Below are positions 1 through 8,147 of a DNA stretch of 26,193 nt, piece after piece (the stretch's first letter is position 1; each line of letters begins with the position of its first letter). The notes under the pieces were generated by a model, which had not been told where the DNA came from, did not search any database, and was given only the letters and a program-made list of their open reading frames with translations. The stretch comes from JBHENW01 sp046261875 (GTDB taxonomy: Bacteria > Acidobacteriota > Thermoanaerobaculia > UBA5066 > Gp7-AA6). The DNA lies in the NCBI GenBank assembly GCA_046261875.1, contig JBHENW010000059.1, forward strand, positions 1 to 26,193, in the 5' to 3' direction. The position numbers were made by a program, and so were the translations under genes.

Positions 1-543
1 TTCCACGCCCGATGCCACGTCCACCCCGGCGGGCCGGACCTTCCGTACCGCCTCCGCGACGTTCTCCGGAGTGAGCCCGCCGGCGAGCCAGACGGGAACG
101 GCCGAGCGGTCGGCGACGAGCGCGCTCCAGTCGAACGGGGCCCTCGGACCCGCGCGGGTCCCGTCGTCCGAATCGAAGAGGAGCGCGTGACACCGCGTGA
201 GGATTTCGGCGGCGGGCCGCCGAGCTCCCGAGGGTGTCACCTGGACGACGGCGATGATCGGGACGGGAAGGGACAGATCCTCTTCCCGCGCCTCGCGGTG
301 GAGCTGTGCGAGGTCGAGACTCGCCGCCTCGGACGCCGCCTCGATCTCCTCCCGGCTCTCGCCGACGAAGACGCCGACGCGCAAAGCCCCCCGCGCGCAC
401 CGCGCGAGGCTTCGCGCCTTCTCGAGCGTCACCCGGCGGGGCGATCCGGAGGCGAAGTGGAAGCCGAGGTAGGCCGCCCCGAGGTCCGCCGCCACGCGCA
501 CGTCCTCCTCGCGGGTGAGCCCGCAGATCTTGATCCTGGTCAT
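1..543 (-). CDS. trpF: Phosphoribosylanthranilate isomerase (partial, C-terminus beyond window)
   Basis: TrpF converts N-(5-phosphoribosyl)anthranilate to the carboxyphenylamino-deoxyribulose phosphate that TrpC uses, in the cytoplasm. The reading frame runs from ATG at 543 to the window edge without a stop (181 codons seen; the family is about 200-220). It begins MTRIKICGLT, the family start with the catalytic Cys at residue 7. LLFDS around residue 124 carries the usual catalytic Asp, LAGGLTPENV (153-162) is a phosphate-binding segment, and VDVASGVE at the edge is the near-C-terminal signature. The start overlaps the trpC stop as ATGA, so it is the last visible gene of the aroDE-trpEGDCF operon. 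trpB and trpA would be expected downstream, outside the window. Identification is secure; only the end is missing. Confidence 0.96.
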   Translation of the reverse strand, partial: MTRIKICGLTREEDVRVAADLGAAYLGFHFASGSPRRVTLEKARSLARCARGALRVGVFVGESREEIEAASEAASLDLAQLHREAREEDLSLPVPIIAVVQVTPSGARRPAAEILTRCHALLFDSDDGTRAGPRAPFDWSALVADRSAVPVWLAGGLTPENVAEAVRKVRPAGVDVASGVE

Positions 544-1313
544 GAAAGGAGGCTTCGCAGAGCCCGCTCCGGATCCCCCGCCCGGAGCAGGCTCTCACCC
601 ACGAGGAATGCTTCGAAGCCCGCCGCCGCGAGGCGGAGAACGTCGGTCCGGCCCCGGATGCCGCTCTCGGCGAGCCGGACGGGACCCGGCGGGATCCGAC
701 CGCCCAGCCGGCCGGCCGCGGCGAGGTCCACCCGGAAGGTCGCGAGATCGCGGGCATTGATGGCCAGCACATCGGGATCGACGGCGGCCGCGCGAAGAAG
801 CTCCTCCTCGTCGTGCGCTTCCGCGACGACGGCCAGGCCGCGGTCGCGGGCGCCGCGCCGCATGGCCGCGAGCTCTTCCGGCGGCAGGGCCGCCGCGATC
901 AGCAGGACGGCGTCGGCGCCGAGCGCGAGCGCGTGGTCGAGCTGCCGCTCGTCCAGAAAGAAGTCCTTCATCAGGACCGGAAGCTCCGAGGCTTCCTTGA
1001 CGCGCGGGAGCCACCGGGGTTGGCCCCCGAAGTGATCCTCCTCGGTCACGACCGAGATCGCCGCGGCGCCTCCCCGCGCGTACGCGGCGGCCAGAGAGTC
1101 CACGGCGCCTTCCGGTGAGGCGAGGATCTCGCCCGCCGAAGGAGAACCGGCCTTGATTTCGGCGATGACGCGGGCGCCGGGCTCCCGGAGCGCCGCGACG
1201 AAGCGCCCGCCATCACTCCCGCCGGATCCGGCCGGGGGCGCCGCGTAATCGCCCCGATCGAGGCGCCGGCGTTTGTCCTCCAGGATGCGCGCCAGATGCG
1301 ATCCGCCGCTCAC
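540..1313 (-). CDS. trpC: Indole-3-glycerol phosphate synthase
   Basis: This is a 257-residue TIM-barrel enzyme that closes the indole ring, producing indole-3-glycerol phosphate and CO2. Family motifs are all present: AEIKAGSPSAGEI (catalytic Lys 54), VLMKDFF (Lys 116), VAEAHDEEEL (Glu 165), INARDL (Asn 186) and LAESGIR (216-220). The reading frame is open far upstream, but GTG at 1313 fits the family N terminus (SHLARILEDKRRRL) and overlaps the trpD stop as GTGA, the junction style of this operon. It stops in an ATGA overlap with trpF. The length is normal for a free-standing, unfused TrpC. Confidence 0.96.
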   Translation of the reverse strand: MSGGSHLARILEDKRRRLDRGDYAAPPAGSGGSDGGRFVAALREPGARVIAEIKAGSPSAGEILASPEGAVDSLAAAYARGGAAAISVVTEEDHFGGQPRWLPRVKEASELPVLMKDFFLDERQLDHALALGADAVLLIAAALPPEELAAMRRGARDRGLAVVAEAHDEEELLRAAAVDPDVLAINARDLATFRVDLAAAGRLGGRIPPGPVRLAESGIRGRTDVLRLAAAGFEAFLVGESLLRAGDPERALRSLLS

Positions 1314-2323
1314 CGCAAGGTCCGGAGCTGCTCGAGCTTCTCCGCCGCCGCTCCCGTATCGATCGCGGCGCGTGCCTGCTCGTAACCCGCGACGAGATCG
1401 CCGGCCAGCCCGGCCACCCTCAGCGCCGCCGCCGCGTTCAAGAGAACGGCCTCGCGGCGCGGGCCGTCTTCGCCCTCCAGCAGCCGGCGAAGCATCGCCG
1501 CGTTCTCTGCGGCGTCGCCGCCGGCGAGCTCCGTCATCTCGACGGGTTTCTGCGGAAGCTCGGCGGGATCGTAGGACCAGCGGCGGGTCCAGCCGTCGTG
1601 CACCTCGATGCCCTTTGCCGGGACGCCGGGGACGAGCTCGTCGAGCCCGTTCGCGGAATGGAAGACGACGGCGCGGTCGGAGCCCAGAGCCGCGAGGGCG
1701 TCGGCGAGCAGCCCCACGAGCTCCGGGCGCCCGACGCCGATCAGCTGCCGGCGCGCGCCGGCCGGATTCGCGAGCGGCCCGAGCGCGTTGAAGATCGTCC
1801 GCACGCCGAGCTCTTTGCGCACGGTGCCCAATTCCTTCATCGCGGGGTGGAAGCTCGGCGCGAAGAGGAACACGAGGCCGACCTCGTCGAGGACCCGCCC
1901 GGCCGTGTCCGCGTCCAGCTCGATCGCGACGCCGCACGCGGAGAGAACGTCCGCGGAGCCGACCCGCGAGGTGATCGACCGGTTGCCGTGCTTGGCGACC
2001 GAGGCGCCGGCGCCCGCCGCGACGATCGCCGTGGCCGTGGAGAGGTTGAAGAGGTCTCTCCCGAGGCCCCCCGGGCCGCAGGTGTCGAGGAGGGGCGAGC
2101 GCCACGTCGGTACGCGCCGCATGCGCGCGCGCAACGCCTCGACCGCGCCCGCGATCTCCTCCGCGGTCTCTCCGCGGGTCTCCATGCCCAGCAGGATCGC
2201 TCCCTTCTGCGCTTCCGTCGCCTTCCCGTCCATCAGGTCGAGAAAGACGGCCTCCGCGAGCTCTCGCGTCAGGCTCTTTCGGGCGGCGATGATCTCGAGC
2301 GCGCGGGCGACGTCCGGGGTCAT
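1310..2323 (-). CDS. trpD: Anthranilate phosphoribosyltransferase
   Basis: TrpD transfers phosphoribosyl from PRPP to anthranilate. The protein has 337 residues, the usual size. It shows NLSTA (93-97), KHGNRS (111-116), a LGVRTIFNALGPLANP core (172-187) and the metal-binding LDE (227-229). One oddity: the PRPP loop, normally GTGGD, reads DTCGPGGLG (80-88), so the Thr is Pro and the Asp is Leu. ATG at 2323 overlaps the trpG stop (ATGA). It is separate from trpG, not fused as in some enterics. Fold and role look secure; the loop substitution deserves a check of activity. Confidence 0.95.
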   Translation of the reverse strand: MTPDVARALEIIAARKSLTRELAEAVFLDLMDGKATEAQKGAILLGMETRGETAEEIAGAVEALRARMRRVPTWRSPLLDTCGPGGLGRDLFNLSTATAIVAAGAGASVAKHGNRSITSRVGSADVLSACGVAIELDADTAGRVLDEVGLVFLFAPSFHPAMKELGTVRKELGVRTIFNALGPLANPAGARRQLIGVGRPELVGLLADALAALGSDRAVVFHSANGLDELVPGVPAKGIEVHDGWTRRWSYDPAELPQKPVEMTELAGGDAAENAAMLRRLLEGEDGPRREAVLLNAAAALRVAGLAGDLVAGYEQARAAIDTGAAAEKLEQLRTLR

Positions 2324-2895
2324 CGCGCGCAGAGCCCGAGGAAGTTGGCGAGCAGAGCGCTCCCGGCGGGGGTCAGGATCGACTCCGGATGGAATTGCAC
2401 GCCGAAGGCCGGCCGGGCCCGGTGCGCCAGCGCCATGACGAGCCCGTCGTCGCTCCGCGCGGTCACGCGCAGGTCGGCCGGAAGTCCCTCCTCGCGGACC
2501 GTCAGGGAGTGGTACCGGCCCGCGTCGAAGGGATCGGGCAGACCGGCGAACAGCCCCGATCCGTCGTGCCGGACGGCCGAGGTTTTTCCATGCCGCGGCG
2601 CCGGGGCGCGCTCGACGATCCCTCCGTGGAGGACCGCCAGCGCCTGGTGCCCGAGGCACACGCCGAGCACGGGAATTCCGGCCTTCTCGGCCGCAGCGAT
2701 CATCGCGAGGGAGCCGGCGGCCTTCTCGGGCCGGCCGGGACCGGGGGAGATGAGCACCGCCTTCGGCTTTCTGGCCAGCACGTCCTCCGGATCGAACCGG
2801 TCGTTGCGCGCGACCTCCACCCGCGGCTCGAGCGCCCCGACGGCCTGCACCAGGTTGTAGGTGAAGGAGTCATAGTTGTCCACGATGAAGATCAT
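2320..2895 (-). CDS. trpG: Anthranilate synthase glutamine amidotransferase subunit
   Basis: This 191-residue class I glutamine amidotransferase supplies ammonia to TrpE for anthranilate synthesis. It begins IFIVDNYDSFTYNLVQ, typical of TrpG/PabA. The catalytic triad is visible: Cys 80 in GVCLGHQAL, His 169 and Glu 171 in VQFHPESI. The oxyanion-side loop is SPGPGRPEKAG-like (50-61). ATG at 2895 overlaps the trpE stop as ATGA. PabA, the folate counterpart, is nearly indistinguishable by sequence, and one protein often serves both. Its place between trpE and trpD argues for a Trp role. Confidence 0.95.
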   Translation of the reverse strand: MIFIVDNYDSFTYNLVQAVGALEPRVEVARNDRFDPEDVLARKPKAVLISPGPGRPEKAAGSLAMIAAAEKAGIPVLGVCLGHQALAVLHGGIVERAPAPRHGKTSAVRHDGSGLFAGLPDPFDAGRYHSLTVREEGLPADLRVTARSDDGLVMALAHRARPAFGVQFHPESILTPAGSALLANFLGLCAR

Positions 2896-4406
2896 GGCGC
2901 CGTGAGCCGGGATTCGGGAGTCGGGAGTCGATGACGATGCGGATCACCGGCGATCTCGATCGCGTGCAGGAGCGCCGCGGCCTTGACCTCGGTTTCCGCG
3001 AGCTCCTGCTCCGGAATCGAATCCGCCACGATCCCCGCGCCCGCCTGGATGCGGTACGCGTCGCCGGTGACGACGGCAGTCCGTATTGCGATCGCCATGT
3101 CCAGACGGCCGGACGCGTCGAGGTATCCGACGGCTCCGCCGTAGAGGCCCCTCCGGGCGCTCTCGAGCTCGTCGATGAGCTCCATGGCCCGGATCTTGGG
3201 AGCGCCCGTCAGGGTTCCGGCCGGGAAGCATGCCCCGAGCAGATCGACGGACGTCCTGCCCGCGCCGAGCCTCCCCCGGACCTGGGAAACGAGGTGCTGC
3301 ACGTGCGAGAACCTCTCGACTTCCCCATAACGACTGACGACGACGCTCCCGACCTCGCAGACGCGCCCCAGGTCGTTGCGGGCGAGGTCCACGAGCATGA
3401 CGTGCTCCGCCCGCTCCTTGGGATCCGCGCGGAGCCGGGCCGCCAGTTCGTCGTCCTCCCCCGCGTTTCGCCCGCGCGGGACCGTGCCGGCGATCGGACG
3501 GGTCTCCGCGGAGCCGCCGCGGCAACGTACGAGCATCTCGGGGGAAGCGCCGAGGATCGTCGCCTCGCGCGTCTTCAGGTAGTACATGTAGGGCGACGGA
3601 TTCAGGGAACGCAGCGCGCGGTAAACCTCCAGCGGGTCGACGGCCGGCACGCCGTCCCACCGCCGCGAGAGAACGACCTGGTAGACCTCTCCGGCCAGGA
3701 TTTCCTCTCTGGCCCGCGCCACCGAACGCAGGAACTCGTCGGCCGGGCCGGCGCGCATGGGCCGCGGGGCGGCGGCCGGCGGTGGGGGAACAGCGACACG
3801 GCCGGTCTCCCGCATCCGTGATTCGAGCGCGTCCAGGCGTTCCATGGCCCCGGCCAGGTTGTCTTCGCGGGACGCCGGATCACGGGCATCCAGCGTCGTG
3901 ACGCCGAGCAGCTCTTCCCGGAGGTGATCGAAGACGAAGAGCGCTTCGAAGAAGAGGAAGAGCGCGTCGGGCAGCCTTGAGTCCGGGCGGTGCCGGTCGG
4001 GCACCTCCTCGAAATGACGCACAGCGTCGTAGGCCAGGTAACCCACCGCGCCCGCGGGCAATGGCGGCAGGCCGGAGTCGGCGACGAGCCCTTCCTGGAC
4101 CGCGAAGCTTTCGAGCGCCGGGAGCAACGAGGTCCCCCGGTCGCTTCGGAGGCCGTCCCGTTCTTCGATCACCCGTCCGCCCTCCAGAGTGAGGCGCGCC
4201 GCGGGGTCGACGGCGATGAAGCTGTATCGACCGATCTCCTCCGTCGTTTCCGCGCTCTCCAGAAGAACGCACTCGGAACCCCTCCGCTCGAGCTCGTAGA
4301 GCAGGGCGTCGGGAGAGAAGGGACCCTGGCGCAGCACCCGGGCCACGGGCACGAAGCGTCCGGCTGCCCGCTCCCGCAGCCGCGCCGCCTCGTCCAGGCG
4401 TCTCAA
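2892..4406 (-). CDS. trpE: Anthranilate synthase component I
   Basis: TrpE converts chorismate plus ammonia to anthranilate and pyruvate, together with TrpG. Length is 504 residues if it starts at TTG 4406, normal for the family. The N-terminal part has VLLESAETTEEIGRYSFI; LLES (48-51) is the motif associated with Trp feedback inhibition. The C-terminal chorismate-binding domain has IAGTVPRGRN, HVMLVDLARNDLGRVCEVG, GTLTGAPKIRAMELI and GLYGGAVGY. TTG 4406 is chosen because it overlaps the aroDE stop as TTGA, matching every other junction here, and gives the right N-terminal length. The frame is open further upstream but that region lies inside aroDE. It is probably translationally coupled to aroDE and controlled by the attenuator at 5881-5993 and by feedback. 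Confidence 0.95.
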   Translation of the reverse strand: MRRLDEAARLRERAAGRFVPVARVLRQGPFSPDALLYELERRGSECVLLESAETTEEIGRYSFIAVDPAARLTLEGGRVIEERDGLRSDRGTSLLPALESFAVQEGLVADSGLPPLPAGAVGYLAYDAVRHFEEVPDRHRPDSRLPDALFLFFEALFVFDHLREELLGVTTLDARDPASREDNLAGAMERLDALESRMRETGRVAVPPPPAAAPRPMRAGPADEFLRSVARAREEILAGEVYQVVLSRRWDGVPAVDPLEVYRALRSLNPSPYMYYLKTREATILGASPEMLVRCRGGSAETRPIAGTVPRGRNAGEDDELAARLRADPKERAEHVMLVDLARNDLGRVCEVGSVVVSRYGEVERFSHVQHLVSQVRGRLGAGRTSVDLLGACFPAGTLTGAPKIRAMELIDELESARRGLYGGAVGYLDASGRLDMAIAIRTAVVTGDAYRIQAGAGIVADSIPEQELAETEVKAAALLHAIEIAGDPHRHRLPTPESRLTAP

Positions 4407-5878
4407 CGGCCTCCTCCGGCGAGGATCCGGGCCACCTCGTCTTCCCGCGCGTCTTCCACCCCGAAGAGCCGAGCCTGGCGCACGCCCTGGGACGCGAACA
4501 TGCGGATCCCTTCGACGACCGGGCAGAGCGCGGCGCGCGCCGCGCGGACGGTCGCCGTGATCGACCCGTCCTTTCGATAGACGCAATCGAACACGAGGGG
4601 ACGGTGGTCGAGGGGCTTCGCGGGGATCGCCGGAGGGTCTTCCTCCCGGGCTCCCAGTGTTGTCGCGTTGACATAGAGGTCGGCCTCGGTCTCCGCGACG
4701 TCCTCCCACGCGAGGGAGTCCACGCGGAGAGCCTCGGCGATCCGGTCGGCTTCCTCGCCGCGGCGCGCCGCGACCGTCACCTCGTAGCCGAGCCTCCGGC
4801 AGGCCACGACGGCCGCGCGTGCGACCCCGCCCGCCCCGAGGATCACGGCGGTCCGGCCCTCTCCCGTCTCGTGGTCCGCGAGCGGGTCGAAGATGCCGTC
4901 CACGTCGGTGTTCTCGGCTCGCCAGCGTCCCCGCTCCCGGTGCAGCGTGTTGGCGGCTCCGGTGTCCCGCACGTCCTGCGAGGGGACGGCCGCCGCGGCG
5001 GCCGCGACCTTCCACGGATGCGTCACGGAAAAACCGCGGAAGGGGGGATCCGAGTCGAGCTCGAGGGGGTGCGCGCGGCGAAAGTCGGAGACCGGCAGGG
5101 GGAGGTAGAGGAACGGCAGCTCCCGCGAGGCGAAGAGCGCGTTGTGGAGCTTCGGCGAGAGCGATCCGGCGACGTCGGTCCCGAGGATCCCGAACAGCGC
5201 CTCGATCGGACGACTCTCGCGCACCCCATAGACGTCGAGGCTCTCCGCGAGCGGCACCTGCCCCGTCGCGGTCGGCGTCTCCACGGGACCGTACACGAGG
5301 GAGGATCCGAAGAAAGCCGCCAGGATCCGTCCGGGCGCGCTCGCGGGCCCCATCGGAAAGATGGCCGTCCCATCGCCGGCGGCGCGCTGGATCTGCGCGG
5401 CCTGGAGGCTCGCCGCGAGGTCGGCGGCGCCCACGACGAGCTTGGCCGCGCGCGCCCGGGTGCCGCGCATGGCCTCGAGTCGCGAACCCCAGTCATCCGG
5501 GAGCCCGAAGGGCGCGTGGTGCGAGACGATGACGCGGCGCCGGTCGGGGAAGAGCGCAGGTTGGTCGAGGAGCCCGGTCGAGTGCTCGACGTCCACCGTG
5601 GCCCCGGCGGCATAGGCCTCTTCCGTCAGCCGGCGGTACTCCTCGACGGGTCCGTCGAATTCGCCGCCCTCGTTCCGGGTCCTGTAGGTCAGGATGGCTG
5701 GGCGGCCGTCGAGCTCGAGGAGCCGCTGCGCCGGGATGTCCGCGCGGGAGAGGTCGAGGCGGTACTCGATCGCGCTCGCGCCCGGCGGCACGGCCGCCGC
5801 CAGGCGGGCGGCGTCCGCGAGGTCCCTCGGGGCCACCGAGGCGACGTGCGCGGGAAGAGACAGGATGCTTTCGCTCAG
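4403..5878 (-). CDS. aroDE: Bifunctional 3-dehydroquinate dehydratase (type I) / shikimate dehydrogenase
   Basis: The fusion would catalyse two successive shikimate-pathway steps, 3-dehydroquinate to dehydroshikimate to shikimate. AroD part (about 11-215): HVASVAPRDL first strand, IEYRLDL, SHHAPFG (His 121), AKLVV (Schiff-base Lys 146), substrate-binding ATGQVP. AroE part (about 225-491): GSLSPKLHN, FSVTHPWK (Lys 290), GAANT, ENTD, nucleotide-binding ILGAGGVARAA, VNATTLG, ASQGVRQ. Residue numbers assume CTG 5878, which gives 491 residues beginning MSESILSLP. The first ATG/GTG/TTG in frame, GTG at 5836, would remove the first strand that aligns with E. coli AroD IIVSLMAKD, so the true start is probably CTG 5878 (or CTG 5863). 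CTG 5878 begins 2 bases after the terminator U-tract. First structural gene of the trp operon. Function is sure; the start is not. Confidence 0.93.
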   Translation of the reverse strand: MSESILSLPAHVASVAPRDLADAARLAAAVPPGASAIEYRLDLSRADIPAQRLLELDGRPAILTYRTRNEGGEFDGPVEEYRRLTEEAYAAGATVDVEHSTGLLDQPALFPDRRRVIVSHHAPFGLPDDWGSRLEAMRGTRARAAKLVVGAADLAASLQAAQIQRAAGDGTAIFPMGPASAPGRILAAFFGSSLVYGPVETPTATGQVPLAESLDVYGVRESRPIEALFGILGTDVAGSLSPKLHNALFASRELPFLYLPLPVSDFRRAHPLELDSDPPFRGFSVTHPWKVAAAAAAVPSQDVRDTGAANTLHRERGRWRAENTDVDGIFDPLADHETGEGRTAVILGAGGVARAAVVACRRLGYEVTVAARRGEEADRIAEALRVDSLAWEDVAETEADLYVNATTLGAREEDPPAIPAKPLDHRPLVFDCVYRKDGSITATVRAARAALCPVVEGIRMFASQGVRQARLFGVEDAREDEVARILAGGGR

Positions 5879-5880
5879 AC

Positions 5881-5906
5881 AAAAACCCCCGGCTTCGGGC
5901 CGGGGG
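5881..5906 (-). terminator. Rho-independent terminator of the trp attenuator (stem 3:4)
   Basis: Read on the minus strand this is an 8-bp perfect GC stem (arms 5899-5906 and 5886-5893, CCCCCGGC/GCCGGGGG, 5-base loop) followed at once by five T (5885-5881). It lies before aroDE, not after a gene, which marks it as a regulatory terminator. Its 3' arm (GGGGG) is also the only purine-rich stretch at Shine-Dalgarno distance from CTG 5878, so folding would also hide that site. Confidence 0.88.
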
Positions 5907-5993
5907 TCTCATCCGTCTCTCGATCGCCCCGACCCGCAGCGTCGGGCAGGGCGCCCTCGCCCTACCGCGTCCTAGAGCTCCACCAGCGGGTCG
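5881..5993 (-). promoter_or_regulatory. Trp transcription attenuator with mutually exclusive stems
   Basis: Four segments can be paired by eye on the minus strand. Segment 1 (5993-5986, CGACCCGC) lies just before the tandem Trp codons. Segment 2 (5937-5930, GCGGGTCG) is its exact 8-bp complement; with one bulged A the pairing extends by CCC/GGG. Antiterminator: 5936-5927 (CGGGTCGGGG) pairs over 10 bp with 5905-5896 (CCCCGGCCCG), with one G-U. Segments 3 and 4 form the terminator. Pairings 1:2 and 3:4 are compatible, while 2:3 excludes both: classic attenuator logic. A ribosome stalled at the Trp codons would cover segment 1 and free 2 to pair with 3. A further 6-bp hairpin (5963-5958/5953-5948) covers the leader stop codon. 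No energies were computed. Confidence 0.85.
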
Positions 5994-6012
5994 TGGGACC
6001 GCAATCCGGCAT
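5962..6012 (-). CDS. trpL: trp operon leader peptide
   Basis: Short reading frame of 16 codons, MPDCGPTTRWWSSRTR, then TAG. Codons 10 and 11 (5985-5980) are adjacent TGG Trp codons, placed directly after attenuator segment 1. In known trp leaders, translation of such codons senses charged tRNA-Trp. A GTG immediately before the ATG (6015) is an alternative start in the same frame. No Shine-Dalgarno is visible. The predicted transcription start is only 3-5 bases upstream of the ATG, so it would be translated as a leaderless or near-leaderless message. It ends about 55 bases before the terminator stem. It is too short for ordinary gene prediction. Confidence 0.82.
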   Translation of the reverse strand: MPDCGPTTRWWSSRTR

Positions 6013-6022
6013 CACGCGGATC

Positions 6023-6051
6023 AGCCTACGGAGGCGGGCGGGACGTGTCAA
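6023..6051 (-). promoter_or_regulatory. Promoter of the trpL-aroDE-trpEGDCF operon
   Basis: On the minus strand a perfect -35 TTGACA (6051-6046) is followed after 17 bases by TAGGCT (6028-6023), a weaker -10. The predicted start is near 6017-6015. It lies between the cysS stop (6067) and the leader peptide. No terminator for cysS is seen, so some read-through from def-cysS is possible. Confidence 0.65.
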
Positions 6052-6066
6052 GCGCCGGCGCCGGGG

Positions 6067-7463
<1,397 letters not shown>

Positions 7464-7467
<4 letters not shown>

Positions 7468-7973
7468 CTGACTCCCCGCGCCTGCCGGCGGGCGATCCGG
7501 CGCCAGGTCAGGTCCCGCTTGAGCCCGCGGAGACGGTCCACGAAGAGCCGGCCGTCCAGGTGGTCGATCTCGTGGCAGAGCGCCCGGGCGAGCAGCCCCA
7601 TCCCCTCGACCTCCCGCACTCGGCCGGAGGCGTCCGCGGCGCGGACCCGGACCCGGGCGGGTCGCAAGACCCGCTCTGCGACGTCCGGAATCGACAGGCA
7701 TCCCTCCTCTTCCTTCTGTTCCCCCGACGTCTCGAGGATTTCGGGATTGACGAGGACGATGACGGCCGCCGGGTCCGCCCCGACGGAGAGATCGATGATC
7801 GCCGCCCGGAGGTTGATCCCGATCTGGGGCGCCGCGAGACCGACCCCGGGGGCGGCGTGGCACGTCTCGATCAGGTCGGCCACGAGCGCCGCTGGGTCGT
7901 CCTGGCCCGGATCGACGGAACGGTTGGCCGCGAGCAGGCGATCGTCGCCGTAGCGGACGATGTTCCGGATCAC
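7464..7973 (-). CDS. def: Peptide deformylase
   Basis: Removes the formyl group from the N-terminal methionine of new proteins; a metal hydrolase of 169 residues. All three family motifs are present: GVGLAAPQ (43-50), EGCLS (90-94, metal Cys 92) and HEIDH (134-138, metal His residues and catalytic Glu 135). GTG 7973 has an AGAGGA ribosome-binding site with about 8 bases of spacing. It overlaps cysS at its 3' end by GTGA. A 27-codon frame upstream (7970-8053) ends in a GTGA overlap with this start, so def may be coupled to it. Confidence 0.96.
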
Positions 7974-8053
7974 CGCCGCTGTCCTCTCGCCCCGGTAAAG
8001 TGTCCCTTCCGCGGGACACTTCGCCGCGCGCCCGCCGCCGGCGTCGTCTTCAT
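7970..8053 (-). CDS. Possible 27-residue upstream ORF coupled to def
   Basis: ATG 8053 opens a 27-residue basic frame (MKTTPAAGARRS... ending GARGQRR) whose TGA overlaps the def GTG as GTGA. An AGGA lies about 8 bases before the ATG. Such overlaps mark most true gene junctions here, which is the main argument for it. It contains the inverted repeat at 7998-8021. No family is recognised; it may be a chance frame or a translated leader. Confidence 0.3.
   Translation of the reverse strand: MKTTPAAGARRSVPRKGHFTGARGQRR
7998..8021. repeat. Perfect 9-bp inverted repeat in the def/fecR-type intergenic region
   Basis: AAGTGTCCC (7998-8006), a 6-base spacer, then GGGACACTT (8013-8021). It lies 25 bases before the def start, between divergent genes. 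It could be an operator, an RNA hairpin in the def leader or a dispersed element. There is no T-run, so a terminator is unlikely. Confidence 0.6.
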
Positions 8054-8078
8054 AAGTCGTTCCTATAGAGCATATTCT
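8049..8078 (+). promoter_or_regulatory. Possible promoter of the FecR/DUF6600 gene
   Basis: TTCATA (8049-8054), 18 bases, TATTCT (8073-8078) in the only AT-rich patch of the divergent intergenic region. Both boxes are partial matches to the housekeeping consensus. Predicted start is near 8085, giving a leader of about 60 bases. Confidence 0.35.
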
Positions 8079-8147
8079 GAGATTTCGGGCAAGCGGCGCG
8101 AACGGGCACGCGGATCGCTCATTGCAGAGGTCGGAGGTTCTATTTCC

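Noticed and set aside
1314..2659. Upstream extension of trpC and trpD frames into their neighbours
   Set aside because: Open frames continue because of high GC, but family N termini coincide with the NTGA overlap starts.
5493..5912. Minus-strand ATG at 5912 as the start of the first gene after the trp promoter
   Set aside because: This frame runs through the terminator stem and is out of frame with AroD; the translation has no family resemblance.
5881..6016. T-box riboswitch or TRAP-type site for the trp leader
   Set aside because: No T-box GGUGG-ACCGCG-like motif and no run of spaced GAG/UAG repeats; the leader peptide with paired Trp codons and three alternative stems explains the region better.
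7560..8147. Upstream extension of the FecR/DUF6600 gene to 956 codons
   Set aside because: It would overlap def on the other strand and hide the signal peptide; ATG 8148 has GGAGG and starts the signal peptide.
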